Shown: in pieces, positions 23,701-34,269 of the stretch
Position numbering within the stretch: position 1 is the first letter of the stretch
Layout of the letters: each line of letters begins with the position of its first letter
Origin: Protea cynaroides
Taxonomy: Eukaryota; Streptophyta; Magnoliopsida; Proteales; Proteaceae
Reading direction: 5' to 3'
Assembly (NCBI GenBank): GCA_028583415.1
Contig: CM053266.1
Span: 83,272,149 to 83,336,148 of the forward strand
DNA length: 64,000 nt
Translations under genes and position numbers: made by a program
The notes under the pieces: generated by a model
Seen by the model: only the letters and a program-made list of their open reading frames with translations
Database searches by the model: none
Told to the model about the DNA's origin: nothing

Positions 23701-24686
23701 TGAAGTCGTACTTGCGAGTACGCACCCTTAGCCTTGCGAGGCTCTATCTTGAAGTCGTGCTTGCGAGCATGCACCCCCCCTTAGCCTTGCGAGGCTCTAT
23801 CTTGAAGTCGTGCTTGCGAGTATGCACCTTAGTCTTGCGAGACTATCTTACGCCCTACTCCCTGAGAGTACAAATCTGACTCCTTGAGAGCCACACCTTA
23901 CTCCCTGAGAGTACAACCCATGAAACGAACTACATTGTACCTGATTTCCAGGACCTCTGGAATACGTAGGCAACTTGGACGACTCTCCAAGTACGGTACC
24001 CCATCTTAGTTTCCTTAGGTCCCCCATATCCATATCCGTATCCATATCCTCGTTCACTTCGATCCATTTAGGCTATCTCTAGATTCTATCTCAATCTCCA
24101 TCAAGCATAAACTTCAACTTGAATAAATTGAATATAAGAAAGCTTAATCATAATCCACATCCATAAACTTTAATCACTTTCCATTTCGAACTACATTTTT
24201 GGACTTGATTTCCAGGATTAGAATACGTAGGCAATTTGAGACGTTTTGGACATCTCAGATTCAGTCCTTCACCGAACCATCTTTGGTTCGGTTCATTATA
24301 TATTATTTTATTTGTTTTCTTACTTCGAGAACATGTTTGGCTGAACTTAAGCTAGAAGAACTCTGTAACTTGGCATAAGATCCCCCATGAGCCATAGTCA
24401 TCATCCATTGACCATGAACAGTCAGAACCGTAGAGTCTAAGGAAAGTAGAATCACATAGGAGGCCGATTTTTGGATCGGGCAGTTTTGGGTGCCTAACAC
24501 CTTCCCAAATTGTACTTTGAACGCTTACCCGTTCCTTATTGGTCCAAAGCCGATACATTGGGTCATGAGTCAATAGAAGTCTTATCTCAGGATGAGACTA
24601 CATTTTTGGTCCTAGACCTTAATCTAGGTGGCGACTCCAAATCATTTACCGTCCATTCAGCGTGGGTGGACATCACTATCCTCACA
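19568..24686 (+). repeat. Ogre-1 3' LTR (5119 bp)
   Basis: Direct repeat of 8304-13430 with the same internal blocks: TATA box at 21238-21246, CCGTTGGATC array at 21730-22330, 49-bp hairpin array at 23190-23835 and cassettes at 23036, 23926 and 24188. It ends CCTCACA before the target duplication CCTGG. One hairpin unit is shortened near 23270-23290 relative to the 5' LTR. Confidence 0.92.
23190..23835 (+). repeat. 49-bp hairpin array in the Ogre-1 3' LTR
   Basis: About 13 units of the same 49-bp repeat as 11880-12600, with the same two TGCG-loop stems per unit. The unit order and the two CCCCCC-bearing variants are conserved between LTRs, while individual units differ by point changes. Confidence 0.85.
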
Positions 24687-24691
24687 CCTGG

Positions 24692-24942
24692 TTATCAGGG
24701 TTTGCTCACGCCAACATGATCATCGGCTTAATCTCTGTCAATTGCCTATTAAAGAGTTGAATCTTCTCTTCAACAGCCATGGTTCTAAGTGGCAGGAGTT
24801 CCACTGGTGGAATATCGATAATCAGTAGTTGGATTGTAGTTGAAGGTTGATTTTGCCTTTCACTACCCTGGTTTACTTCTTGACCATCAGGGTTGGCATC
24901 TTGTTGAGAAACTTTATCGCTATGAAGAGTAACCATCTTCAA
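24692..24942 (-). pseudogene. Tat-A gag N-terminus, separated from the rest by Ogre-1
   Basis: Minus strand reads MAVEEKIQLFNRQLTEIKPM near its left end, the common start of Tat gag. An upstream extension begins at 24942 (MKMVTLHSDKVSQQDANPDG), 14 bases from the PBS. It resumes at 8303 on the other side of Ogre-1. Stops after MIMLA. Confidence 0.65.
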
Positions 24943-24956
24943 ATAAACTCAAACGC

Positions 24957-24974
24957 TTCCCATAGACGGCGCCA
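24957..24974 (-). other. Tat-A primer binding site
   Basis: On the minus strand TGGCGCCGTCTATGGGAA, six bases after the 5' LTR end at 24981. It differs from the Ogre and Tekay sites in this window. I do not assign the tRNA. Confidence 0.7.
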
Positions 24975-24980
24975 ATCTAT

Positions 24981-25660
24981 TGATGCTGAAAACTGGACAG
25001 TATGATTGGGTTGCTATGTTGGTAGAGTTCTTCACATCTTACACGAGTTATGAAGCACGTCCAGTGTGAGCCACGATGATGAACGAGTTATTCTCTATTA
25101 TAACCGACCTATCGAAGAGAACCTGAAATAACAGAAAGGATACACAGAGGGATGGACTAGGTAGTCTGCTGGCCACTTCGATGCTGAAGTCAGTTCTCAG
25201 ATTAAGCAGAATGAAGTGTCTAACAGAGGAAAACTCCTTAGAATATGGGGTAAGGTTTGAGTCTAACAATGTGATGGTTACCGAGAATTGAACTCACCTT
25301 GCTTTGTGTGCTTTGGTGCTTTTATAGACCTCTAGCCAACTAATCGGAGTAGTTGGAAATAGTGGGATGATGCGGGTGGTTGTATAAACTGTTATGTTGG
25401 TCTTCTGCCGTTGGATAAGGATCTAACGATAGGATGAGATATGAATGTGACCAACGTGTTCAGTTGCACACAATGTACTATTGTAGGTAATGGTCATTGA
25501 GTGAGGAGTGCTCTTCTGCACGTACAGAGCTACTCGAGGAGTGTAGCAGTGACACGTGCCATACACGTGTCAATGATTGAGATACTTTGAGTGACTATCT
25601 GTGTCGCCGTTGGATTGGATCATGTGTTGTCTCTGGATCGAGCCACGTATTATCATATCA
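24981..25660 (-). repeat. Tat-A 5' LTR (about 680 bp)
   Basis: On the plus strand it runs from TGATGCTGAAAA to CATATCA, so the ends pair as TGAT/ATCA. It lies directly before the PBS. The outer end could instead be at 25670 (GCGCA); without the 3' LTR this cannot be settled. A TATA box is at 25318-25326. Confidence 0.65.
25318..25326 (-). promoter_or_regulatory. TATA box of the Tat-A 5' LTR
   Basis: TATAAAAGC on the minus strand, about 340 bp from the presumed LTR start. Supports the LTR call. Confidence 0.6.
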
Positions 25661-26184
25661 TTGGTGCGCAAAATATTGTATTAAAACCATTCTTTTCAAA
25701 AATAAATCATTGTTCAACTAAGCTCTAAGGTTCTGCTTGTTTCAGTTTAAAAAATAGTTAGAATTTTTTTTCCATTAAATCCAATTTAAAAATTTTACCA
25801 TTAAATCAAAATTTCCATAGCTTGTTTTGAAATTTATAAAATTCTACACATAGTTCGATCGATAGTAAATTTTTTTCTCATATAATTTTCAATATCTTGA
25901 GAACACCTTCTCTTTCCTTGATCATATATAGCCTATGAATCTATGGTATCCATCCATTTATGGTTCACACAATCATATGATATAATCGACATAATTCGAA
26001 CTCGATAATTAGATTGGCATACTAAGTTATTATTTTAAATAATTTTATCATGTAAATAAAATAATAAATAAGCTTTGAAATATCTTAGAATATTAGTAAT
26101 AGTTTACATAAAAACAAAACAAATAAAAGATAAAAGATAAGTCTAAATGTAATAAGGGTTGTTAAATTTAACTTGTAACAACCC
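25661..26184. other. AT-rich intergenic DNA
   Basis: About 0.5 kb between the Tat-A LTR and the hAT element. No open frame, repeat or RNA gene that I can support. Confidence 0.6.
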
Positions 26185-26192
26185 ATTGAGCA

Positions 26193-28565
26193 TAGGGCTG
26201 CAACAGGGTTGGGTTGGGCTTGGTTTTTCAAAACCCTAATCCCAACCCTTAGTATTAAACTTAATCCTAATCCTGCCCAACCCTACTAGGGTCAGAAAAT
26301 GTACAACCCTAACCCTGACCCCGCCAAGGTTGAGCCTAACCCTAACCTACCTTGATTGATTTTAACAGGGCTGGGTCGGGTTAACCCTGATTAACCCTTA
26401 TTCAATGTCAGAGTGACCCTGATTGACCCTAAACATACAACAAATTATCAAATAAAATTATAACTTAAAACATATGACAAACACAATCAACCTATGACAT
26501 TCTTTTAAAAACTTAACAAATACAAACCAAACCAGTTTAAGTGTTTAACAATCAAATCTGATAAATGGAACAAATACAAATCATAACCAGTTTTAGTGTT
26601 TAACATAAGATCTGATAAATGGGAAAAAAAATGATGGTCATGATCTGCAATTTGGCTTTCCCAACTCCCATCCTTCTCTCACTCACTGTACATATTTTCT
26701 AAAAAAAAAATGTAAAAGGAATCCATGAAGTCAAGCAATGGCTTTTTAAATGAAGAGAATGAAAAATCAATACCTGGGTTTGAAATCCTCTTGCAAAACT
26801 GATTGCAGGGTAGAAATGGCAGTCTACACAATTAAATGACAATGAAATGCTTTAATAGATGGTCACAAAAGTGGAAGAATAAGTGTGAGTGAGAAATGAA
26901 AAGAGAGCAATCAAACACATAAAAGTTTTCAAGAAATATAAGTAAACTACTGTGTAAAACTTCAAACACTAGTCATAATGCTCCTTTAGAGGACACCAAA
27001 GTTTCTCTATTTTATTTTACAAATGAAAATCAAGAAATTGAGTAATAATAAATAAAATAATAATAATTAATATGTAGTCTATCACTCTTCTAGATCCAGA
27101 CTATAGTTACAATAATGTGTTCAAATGTCATTGACTTTCTTATAGTTATCCCATCAGGACCATAATTCTTTAGAGTTTAGACACGTTTTTTTTAGCACAA
27201 ACTAATTTCATGAGAGGCTGTATCCTCAAAAGTAGAGGCAACCAGAATTGGAGATTTGAGCAACTCTTAGGTCCTGCTTTCTGGCCCAGAATCAGGAATT
27301 GGTCCAAAAATGGTTTGTTTAGGTAACCCATGACCCAAGAAGGGGGTTCTTCTGGAACCCTTCAGAACCATAAAATCTAAGGGGGTTCTTCGCACAAATT
27401 CTCCAATTGATTAAGCATGAAAGGAAACTATTCATGAACTCCAATACAGAATTCCAGATTCTTTACCCAAAAAAAAAAAATACAGAATTCCAGATTCAGG
27501 AATCTGAATTAAGAAACTAGCCGTTTAACAAGTATCAATGTAACATTAAATAAATTGCTCTAAAAATCCAAGCCTGACCTTTGTTTCATCATTTAACCTT
27601 GGTGGCTCCAGTGATGCAAGAAAACTAATTAATTAACAAAAGAATCAACTACCCAATTACTTTAAGCACACTGAAAGGATGTCAAGGATAAAATGCACAT
27701 CATAGTCCGCACTTCAACTGTCGTGATATGGGAAGGAGAAAGAGTATATACCTTGTCGCATCAGAACCAATGTCGAGTGTAAAAGAGGTGGGGGGGTTTG
27801 CTCTCTTTCTGGGAAAAAAGAAGAAGAAGAAATATAATTAAAATAAAAATATAATCTTCTCTAAGATTATCCAAGTTTTTCAACTAAAAGTAAAGCATAG
27901 AATGACTAAAATCTGGGTAACTTCGAAGCATCTAGCACGTTGGTTAATTCAATCAGCAAAAGAAAGGAGAAGCGAAACACACACAAATACAAACCGCTAA
28001 GGTATCGGGTCCCTGTGTGGTTTATGGCGGTGGTAGTTCTAGTGTTTCTTCAGATTCAAGAAGTTCTGGAATGGGTTTAGAGGCCTAGCGTAGTGACGCC
28101 AGACTTGTCATTTCTTCTCAAGAACACATCCACTGAAGCTTGGTTTCAAGAGATGAAGGAGGAGAACAAGGACTCTGGTGCAATGAGAGTCATGAGAGAG
28201 AGTCAAGAGTCGATAGAGTCGGAGAGATTGAGGGATTGGGAGTCTAGGAGGCGTTGCCAACTCTCAGTCTAGGAGGCACCATTTAGGGTTTGGTTTCAGA
28301 GATAGATTGAGAGAAGAGGTGAGCCCATGAGACTTGAGAGTCGACTTAGATTTAGCATATATATATATATATATATAGGGTCAGGCTGAGCCGGGCTCAA
28401 CCCAGGGGGTCAATCCTAACCCAACCCAACCCTGCTAGGTTGCTAGGCTTCATAAAAAATTAAGCCCTAACCCAACCCTATTAGGGTTCGGGCTGGGTTC
28501 AAACCTACCAGGATTCAGGGAGGCTTGGGCAGGTTTGGATCATCAGGATAAAACTTGCACCACTA
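26193..28565. mobile_element. Non-autonomous hAT-superfamily DNA transposon (2373 bp)
   Basis: Flanked by a perfect 8-bp target duplication ATTGAGCA (26185-26192 and 28566-28573). Ends are imperfect inverted repeats TAGGGCTGCAA and, reversed, TAGTGGTGCAA. Both subterminal 200-350 bp are packed with AACCCTAACCC/GGGTTGGG motifs in both orientations (26200-26420 and 28380-28540). An 8-bp duplication and short TIRs starting TAGGG fit hAT. The interior has no transposase-like frame, so it depends on another element. It lies about 250 bp from the 3' end of the UGT. Confidence 0.88.
27448..27497. repeat. 16-17-bp duplication around a poly(A) stretch inside the hAT element
   Basis: TACAGAATTCCAGATTC occurs twice, separated by TTTACCC and an A12 run. 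It looks like a target duplication flanking an almost fully truncated retroposon tail, or a simple tandem duplication. Confidence 0.5.
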
Positions 28566-28817
28566 ATTGAGCATCGCATCTATTAAAGTGAATCATCATG
28601 GGAGACTTTATTTTTTTTATTTTTTAGTAAAAATCATAGGAACTTCAATCCATAAGGAGTTGTTATGGTATTCCATTAGAGAATCCACGCAAATCTGATA
28701 ATAACAAAACCCTTATTACAACGTTAAACTAACAAAAACTTGTTGCTACTAGAATTTCCAAAAAATAACCTGGTATGAATCTCAAAAGAGCAACCCGACT
28801 TTTAGTAAAATTCGAAG

Positions 28818-30231
28818 TTAGGGGGGACATGATGGAGTCATGGATCTTATGTCTTGGATCAGCCTGTCCAAATTGGAACGGGAGGACCCACCTTCACCAA
28901 TGGAAATCCTTGCCAGCTTCGCTAGTTTCTGTACCGAACCCATCAGCTCCTCCTTCCTCCGCTTCATGACATCCCTCACCATCCTCTCCACCGTCCCTCT
29001 GTCACAAGTATCTTTCATGTCCACACCCACTCTCCACACCTCGCACACGAACCTGCTGTTGGTCTGCTGATCCGCTAAGCATGGCCAGCAAATCATGGGT
29101 ACCCCGGCAAATATGCTCTCCAACGTCGAATTCCAGCCGCTGTGAGTGAGAAACCCACCCACGGCGGGGTGGGCCAGCACCTCCTCCTGTGGAGACCACC
29201 CCACTATACACCCCCTCTCCTTCGTCGCCTCCAATAACTCCCCCGGAATCTCCGGGTCAATTTCTCCTCCGGTAATGGAATCAGGCCGTACAACCCACAG
29301 AAAGTGGGTTCCGCTGCGGACAAGTCCGTACCAGAACTCCAATAGTGTTTCCCTCCCTACCAGTGCCACACTGCCGAAGCTGACGTACACCACCGAATTG
29401 GACGGCCGAGAATCGAGCCAAGTCGTGCAGTTCCTATCCACCTCCCAGGCTGTTGGATGCAAATGCAGATTGGGCGTGGAGCGGTCCGATGGCGTACAGA
29501 TTGGGGAGGTGAGAACGGATTTCAGAGAGGATGGGACCTTCCAAGTCTTCGAAACTGTTGAGTATGAAGCCGGATGCCCGGGTCGTGTCCAGAGTCGACC
29601 TTAGAAGGGATTGAAACACAGGGCCGTTGAACTCTGCCGCTCTGCAAAAACTAGGGAGATCTCGACGGCGCAAGAAACCCTCCATCCCCGGCACGCCCTT
29701 TATAAGTACATCCATATCTCCTTGGAAGGGAAGCTCGCCGGCTGCAATTAGTTTAGGGATGCAGAAGTAGGCCCAAAAGGAGCAAGCGCTGACGGTGCGG
29801 AAAGAAATAATGGGAATTTTAAACTCATCTGCCACATCAATGGCGAAAGGTATGATTCCATCTGCTATGATGCAGCTCAACGGTGGAATTTCCTGCTGCG
29901 GACGTGATAGGGAGATGACCAGATCTCGGAAAAGAGCTCTGATGATGGATTCGGAGGCGTCGAACATTTCAAAGATGCGTTCAACGGAGCGGGGGTCGTC
30001 GGCTGGGAGGCCATCGGTGATGGTTTCAAAATGGAATTTGGGCCAACGACGGAATCGGGCTTCCGCGTCTGTGAAACGAAGGAGGCGTTTGTGGTTGTGG
30101 TCGGAGTATAAGAAGGTGATGTAAAAGTGAGCTGGGCAGAGGAGCTCTGCTAATTTGAGCATGGAATTCATGTGACCCTGAAACGAGAAGGGGAAGATAA
30201 GCACGTGAGGAATGGGTACTTTTCCCTCCAT
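28818..30231 (-). pseudogene. UDP-glycosyltransferase (family 1, plant type), single frameshift
   Basis: Family 1 UGTs move sugar from UDP-sugar to small molecules in the cytosol. The start ATG at 30231 opens MEGKVPIPHVLIFPFSFQGH; His20 is the expected catalytic base, and Asp124 (CIIADG) its likely partner. The first frame ends after NLYAIGPLHAQ...SNSLGGG at 29434. The second frame resumes at about 29450 with AWEVDRNCTTWLD and runs to TAA at 28818. The PSPG box is complete at 44 residues, from WSPQEEVLAH to CLADQ, with HSGWNS in its centre. Its last residue Gln is the one usually linked to UDP-glucose. Combined length of about 478 residues is normal. Relatives read SNSLW-E at the break, so two bases seem lost. 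No room exists for an intron. By wording it is nearest to 7-deoxyloganetic-acid-glucosyltransferase-like UGTs; the acceptor is unknown. A sequencing error would make it an intact gene. Confidence 0.9.
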
Positions 30232-30967
30232 CTTCCCTCTCTTGCGTCGTGCTAAACGAGTGTTGGCACAATAGGAGATCGATTTAAAGCTTAAACAGAG
30301 GTCTGTATATTGAGGTAATGCGGTTCAAATCGTCTCCCGCTCCTGAACATCTAATTGAACTTTTAAGATAATCAAGACTTCGTCTTTGGTTGAGGAGTTC
30401 TCAGCCGACGGCTGGAGTCACATATCAATACTGTTCAACTTGAGGCCAACAAGCCCTAATCAACAAGATGCTTGCGGGTTCTAATCAGTCGGTGACACAA
30501 GTCTAGTTAGTGATCACCAAACTTATTTATCAAACATATTAATTAAAAAAACATTCAATGTCTTCCACGGGTAATGTTTCAATTCCAAGGTTACCCAAGC
30601 TTGGGAAACCTTCTACCCAAATATATATATATATATATAAAAAAAAAATAAAAAAAAACCCACCTCGAGAACCCTTTACAGCTCTTTAAATACAGTCACT
30701 GGTACAACACTAGTTCTTAGAGCAAGTAGCAATAGCTACCAGTACAATTCTTACAGTACAACAATTGCAATTGTTCGATCTGGAGGACCTCAGAAGCTCT
30801 GTTTGTCAATACAACTCTTACAGTCACCAATACTAGTAAACTAGTTACCAATTCAAACCAAGTCATTTTCGCCAAAAAACCAAATCGTTTCCACCAGAAT
30901 CAAAAAACCGTTTATTAAATAGTTTGAGATAGTTCGACTTTTATTTGGGTTTTCACATCATTTACCG
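30232..30967. other. Upstream region of the UGT
   Basis: Contains a short (TA)n and A-rich run (30621-30658). A weak TATA-like AATATACA on the minus strand (about 30305-30312) is the only promoter candidate. Nothing else supportable. Confidence 0.45.
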
Positions 30968-30981
30968 TTTAACCTGAATAC

Positions 30982-31330
30982 TTTTTTTTTTTTTTTTTTT
31001 GGCTAAAGGTTAGCAAAACAATTGTATTGATTATGAAAGAAAATACAAAAAAATCACAATGATAGTAAAAACTCCACATTCGGCATTACCATCAGTAGAG
31101 CCCTATCATTGGGTGATGTTACAATTATTTGAAACGAAATCTTTGATGCTCAAAAGCGTCCCACAATACATCACTAGCTATGAAATTAGGCCATATAGTC
31201 CATATCTCATAAATCAGCTCCATTGTTCCACGTTTAGCCAATGAGTCAACTACCACATTTGCTTCACGAAAACAATGAGTGATTCTGATTTGAGTTTTTG
31301 ATAAGTTTGCTAACAACCATTTCTATTGAA
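30982..31330 (-). mobile_element. 5'-truncated LINE tail (RNase H end) with poly(A)
   Basis: Minus-strand frame 31125-31316 contains ITHCFREANVVVDSLAKRG, the C-terminal piece of the RNase H-like domain of plant LINEs. It is followed by a 3' tail ending in about 20 A (T run at 30982-31001). It is bounded by a 14-bp target duplication with one mismatch: TTTAACCTGAATAC (30968-30981) and TTTAACCCGAATAC (31331-31344). Only about 350 bp were inserted, as is usual for target-primed reverse transcription. Confidence 0.85.
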
Positions 31331-31344
31331 TTTAACCCGAATAC

Positions 31345-31451
31345 ATGTATAACCATTTACGGACCGTTTAAACTGGTTAATTCTTGGCTATAGAAATCCC
31401 TAACCCTAACCCTAAATTAAGCCTTAAATCTTAACTTAACCAAAACTAAAA

Positions 31452-31489
<38 letters not shown>

Positions 31490-32052
31490 TCTCATTCTCT
31501 CTCATTCTCGCTAAATCTCTTACTCCATCTTTTTGTCTAAAAACAGCCTACTTCCTTTGGATGGTTTAGCTCCCAACAAAAACATTTAGATATGAATATC
31601 ATTTGACTCAAAAAGGTGGTAATTCTTTTGAAATCAATGAATAAATTTTAAGACTTTGATCCTAAAGATAACATTTAATCGACATACAAGTCAAATTTGA
31701 ATAGAAAATGGATGGACTAACTCTTTTTTTTTTTTTTTTTTTTCTTTTTTAGATTTTAGTTAAACTGTTATGATATATTGTAAAATTGTTTTTCAAATAT
31801 TTGGGGAAACTGACTAATGGCAAGTGCACCTTTTAGTGGCGATCGAGATATTTATAAGCTGATTAGGGAAACCCACATATTAAACCTTCTATAAACCGCA
31901 AGCAAAACCAATTAAAAACTGGATAACCAAAATCGATTAATAATTGATTCCAGTAGCAATTTTGATATCATTTAGTTAATCGGTTTGATTTTGGTTTTAC
32001 CCTCATATGCACTGCATGGCAGTGTTTAACTGATATCTGCAAACTTTGAATG
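31345..32052. other. Intergenic DNA with simple repeats
   Basis: A (CA)17 microsatellite at 31453-31487, a T run at 31722-31743, and AT-rich unique sequence. No gene seen. Confidence 0.6.
31453..31487. repeat. (CA)n microsatellite
   Basis: About 17 uninterrupted CA units. Likely polymorphic. Confidence 0.95.
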
Positions 32053-32060
32053 GGGAATCG

Positions 32061-32516
32061 TAGGGATGTCAATGGGTCAATTTGGTCTGGTTTTGTTTTT
32101 GTTGTAGTTTAGTTTCAATATATAATCATGTTGGTTTAATGGGATCTTATTGATCCACTATTGGTTCGGTCTTGGTCGGTTTTAGTTTATTACATTTATA
32201 TGTAGTAACAAGTTGACTTAATGGGCTCTACCAAGATAATTTGGCTTTTGGGTATTGATTTCCTACATGCATATTTAATAAAATGTTGACTCTATGAATT
32301 CTTATTGGTTCATTATTGGGTTAGTTCAGTTTTGATTTGGGCCTATTGGTCTAAGGTGGTTCGGTCTTATCAATTGGTCTAATTAGGTTTCAGTTTTTCA
32401 TAGGGATCTAAATACACAACCTAGTTACGACCCAATAAGATTTGTTTTGGATTTGATTTGGGTTGAACCAGCTGGTTTGATTTTGATTTTTGCTTGGGCC
32501 CAATTTTGACCCCCTA
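32061..32516. mobile_element. hAT-like MITE (456 bp)
   Basis: Perfect 8-bp target duplication GGGAATCG at 32053-32060 and 32517-32524. Ends are TAGGGATGTCAA and, reversed, TAGGGGGTCAA. The interior is AT-rich with repeated TTGGTTT/GGTTCGGT motifs and no coding capacity. Length and duplication fit a hAT-derived MITE of a family different from 26193-28565. Confidence 0.82.
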
Positions 32517-32814
32517 GGGAATCGCGGGTGTAACACATCAGCCAACATATTGATGGTTTCCATAGATACCCATAAAAGTCATCGTTGACTTGTTCAGGCT
32601 TGTTAAGCCGATTCTGGATTTGGCCTAGATTAGGCTTGGGCTCACTCTTAAAGTCTATTTTCATTAATAAATTCCGTTGAAACTTTAAAGATTTGATAAC
32701 TTTAAGGCTCTTCTAATATCCAAAATTAAAACTTTACAATCCATTTGCTATTGAAAAGCTTTTCTGGTATACTTTCTATTATGGGGTTATACACCTATCA
32801 ATAGTAAGAGGACA

Positions 32815-34167
32815 TGTGTTTAGAGAACCCACATTTAAGGGAGTGCCATGTGCCCAAAGGCTGAAACCAATCAGAGTCAGACATCTGTACACAGATGACG
32901 AGCCTGAGCTTGACTGTTAACCAACCTCTCGAGGACAGAAGGAATCCGACTCATGAGTGGATTCAATTAATCTACGTCTACTGAGGGCGAAGATATAAAA
33001 GGAAAGAGTGCGTGGATCCATGGTCATCCCGTGATCTACGTCGAGCTGGCAAGCCGCATGAGTTGCCAAGATAAGGTTAAGTAAGACCCTCCTCGTTGGA
33101 GGGTGACATATAAGGCAGCCTAATCCATGGGATCTTCCTCACAAGGAAGGATCCAACCCCAAAAGAAAAGTCTACCTTTATCCGAGATCTGAGGTCCAAG
33201 ATCGATAAACGGATATGGAAGTCCAAAATCCAATGGCCTCGGTCAGCGAAATTACAAGGAAACATAGTTGGGCTCTCATACGAGTGATGGTCATGTCTAC
33301 ATACCCAACCTCTTACCATAAATGGCAACTTTTGCCATTTATGAACCGACCACTGCATGTCTACAAGGACAAAGACACCAAAAGTAATGGATCCAATCTT
33401 TTGTACCCTTAACTTACCCTGCTACTTTGGTAAGATGACTGCCTATCCCCACTCACTCAGGAACAGCCACACTTTATGTCTGTTCCATACTGTTTGCCAT
33501 CGGACTAACTTAAGCATTAGAGTGGTCTAAGGGTTGTGGATACCATATTCTGCCACCCTATGGTAGATCAACACATGTCCACATATTGTGAGCACGCATA
33601 TCATTACATGTGTGCAACATGGCTCTTCATTGTACAACACATGGCGGTAATCAGATGATGTAAATCGATCTCCTTAGAATAAGGAATGACTTGCTAATTA
33701 GTGCGCCTAATTTACGTCCCAAGAAACAGGGAGGAATTTTAGGATGTCTGTGCTGACAATTGCTTCTATGATGATCATAAGATCATCATCCAAGGGCAAC
33801 TAATATTAACTGTTGAGGACTTCGGTTATCAACAGTTCTATAACTAAACAAAGGGTAATTCAGACATCTTCAGATTTGCTGGACTCCCCCTCTATATGTT
33901 CAAAAGCACAAAGGTATATGGACATATAATTTCCACTCTAACTACCCACTCAAACCTTACACCACTCTCTAAGAAGCACTTGTTCTTACTTGCTTCACAC
34001 TGCTTGTTATGAGAACTGACTTAATTATTGGGGTGGCCATCGGATTACCTAATCCACCCTTCGGTGATTTTCCTTTGTTTTCTAGGATCAATCCTTGAAC
34101 TCGGCTAGAACGTGTGAAATCGGCTTCCACGTAGACAACTCTGCTAGACCAGTTTTTTACAGCAACA
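32815..34167 (+). repeat. Tat-B 5' LTR (about 1.35 kb)
   Basis: The 3' end ...CAGCAACA lies three bases before the PBS. The 5' end is placed at the TG of TGTGTTTAGAG, about 180 bp before a TATA box (32994-33002). The partner LTR is outside the window, so the 5' end is approximate. Confidence 0.55.
32994..33002 (+). promoter_or_regulatory. TATA box of the Tat-B LTR
   Basis: TATAAAAGG in AGATATAAAAGGAAAG. Its position supports the LTR call. Confidence 0.6.
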
Positions 34168-34170
34168 GTT

Positions 34171-34186
34171 TAGCACCCACCATGGG
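34171..34186 (+). other. Tat-B primer binding site, mutated
   Basis: TAGCACCCACCATGGG. It looks like a TGGCGCCCACCGTGGG-type site with CpG to TpG/CpA changes. Confidence 0.5.
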
Positions 34187-34269
34187 TCTGTTTGAGTAAT
34201 TTCCTAAAACCTTCTTTTAATTAGTTTTCCACAAACCAATTTCCTAAATCCTATTTTTCCATTGACAAA

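Larger units (their letters stand above)
8304..24686 (+). mobile_element. Ogre-like (Tat lineage) LTR retrotransposon Ogre-1
   Basis: Two direct repeats of about 5.12 kb (8304-13430 and 19568-24686) bound a 6.1-kb internal region. LTRs begin TGTAAGCACCCC and end CCTCGCA/CCTCACA. A perfect 5-bp target duplication CCTGG occupies 8299-8303 and 24687-24691. The PBS TGGCGACTCCGCTGGGGA follows the left LTR, and a purine tract precedes the right one. Very long LTRs and this PBS (from memory, tRNA-Arg type) fit Ogre elements. The internal coding region has lost the gag capsid and the RT core, so the copy is non-autonomous. It sits in Tat-A gag. Confidence 0.92.
1..25660 (-). mobile_element. Tat-lineage Ty3/Gypsy retrotransposon (Tat-A), nested host, 3' end outside window
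   Basis: A minus-strand LTR retrotransposon read from its 5' LTR (24981-25660) leftwards through gag, protease, RT, RNase H and integrase to the window edge. Its 3' LTR lies before position 1. It is cut by Ogre-1 (8304-24686) within gag and by a solo Tekay-type LTR (3570-5851) within the protease. Domain order PR-RT-RH-IN places it in Ty3/Gypsy. RT wording such as DLNKACPK and MPFGLKN, plus an extra archaeal-type RNase H, fits the plant Tat lineage. The coding parts are full of stops and frameshifts, so it is a relic. Boundaries of the retained pieces are firm where target duplications exist; the left end is not visible. Confidence 0.85.

Noticed and set aside
26190..26420. AACCCTAACCC motifs suggesting telomeric repeats
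   Set aside because: Irregular, in both orientations and confined to the ends of a hAT element with an 8-bp duplication.
29146..30124. Plus-strand open frames of 109 and 152 codons opposite the UGT
   Set aside because: Shadows of the GC-rich UGT coding strand with no recognisable motif.
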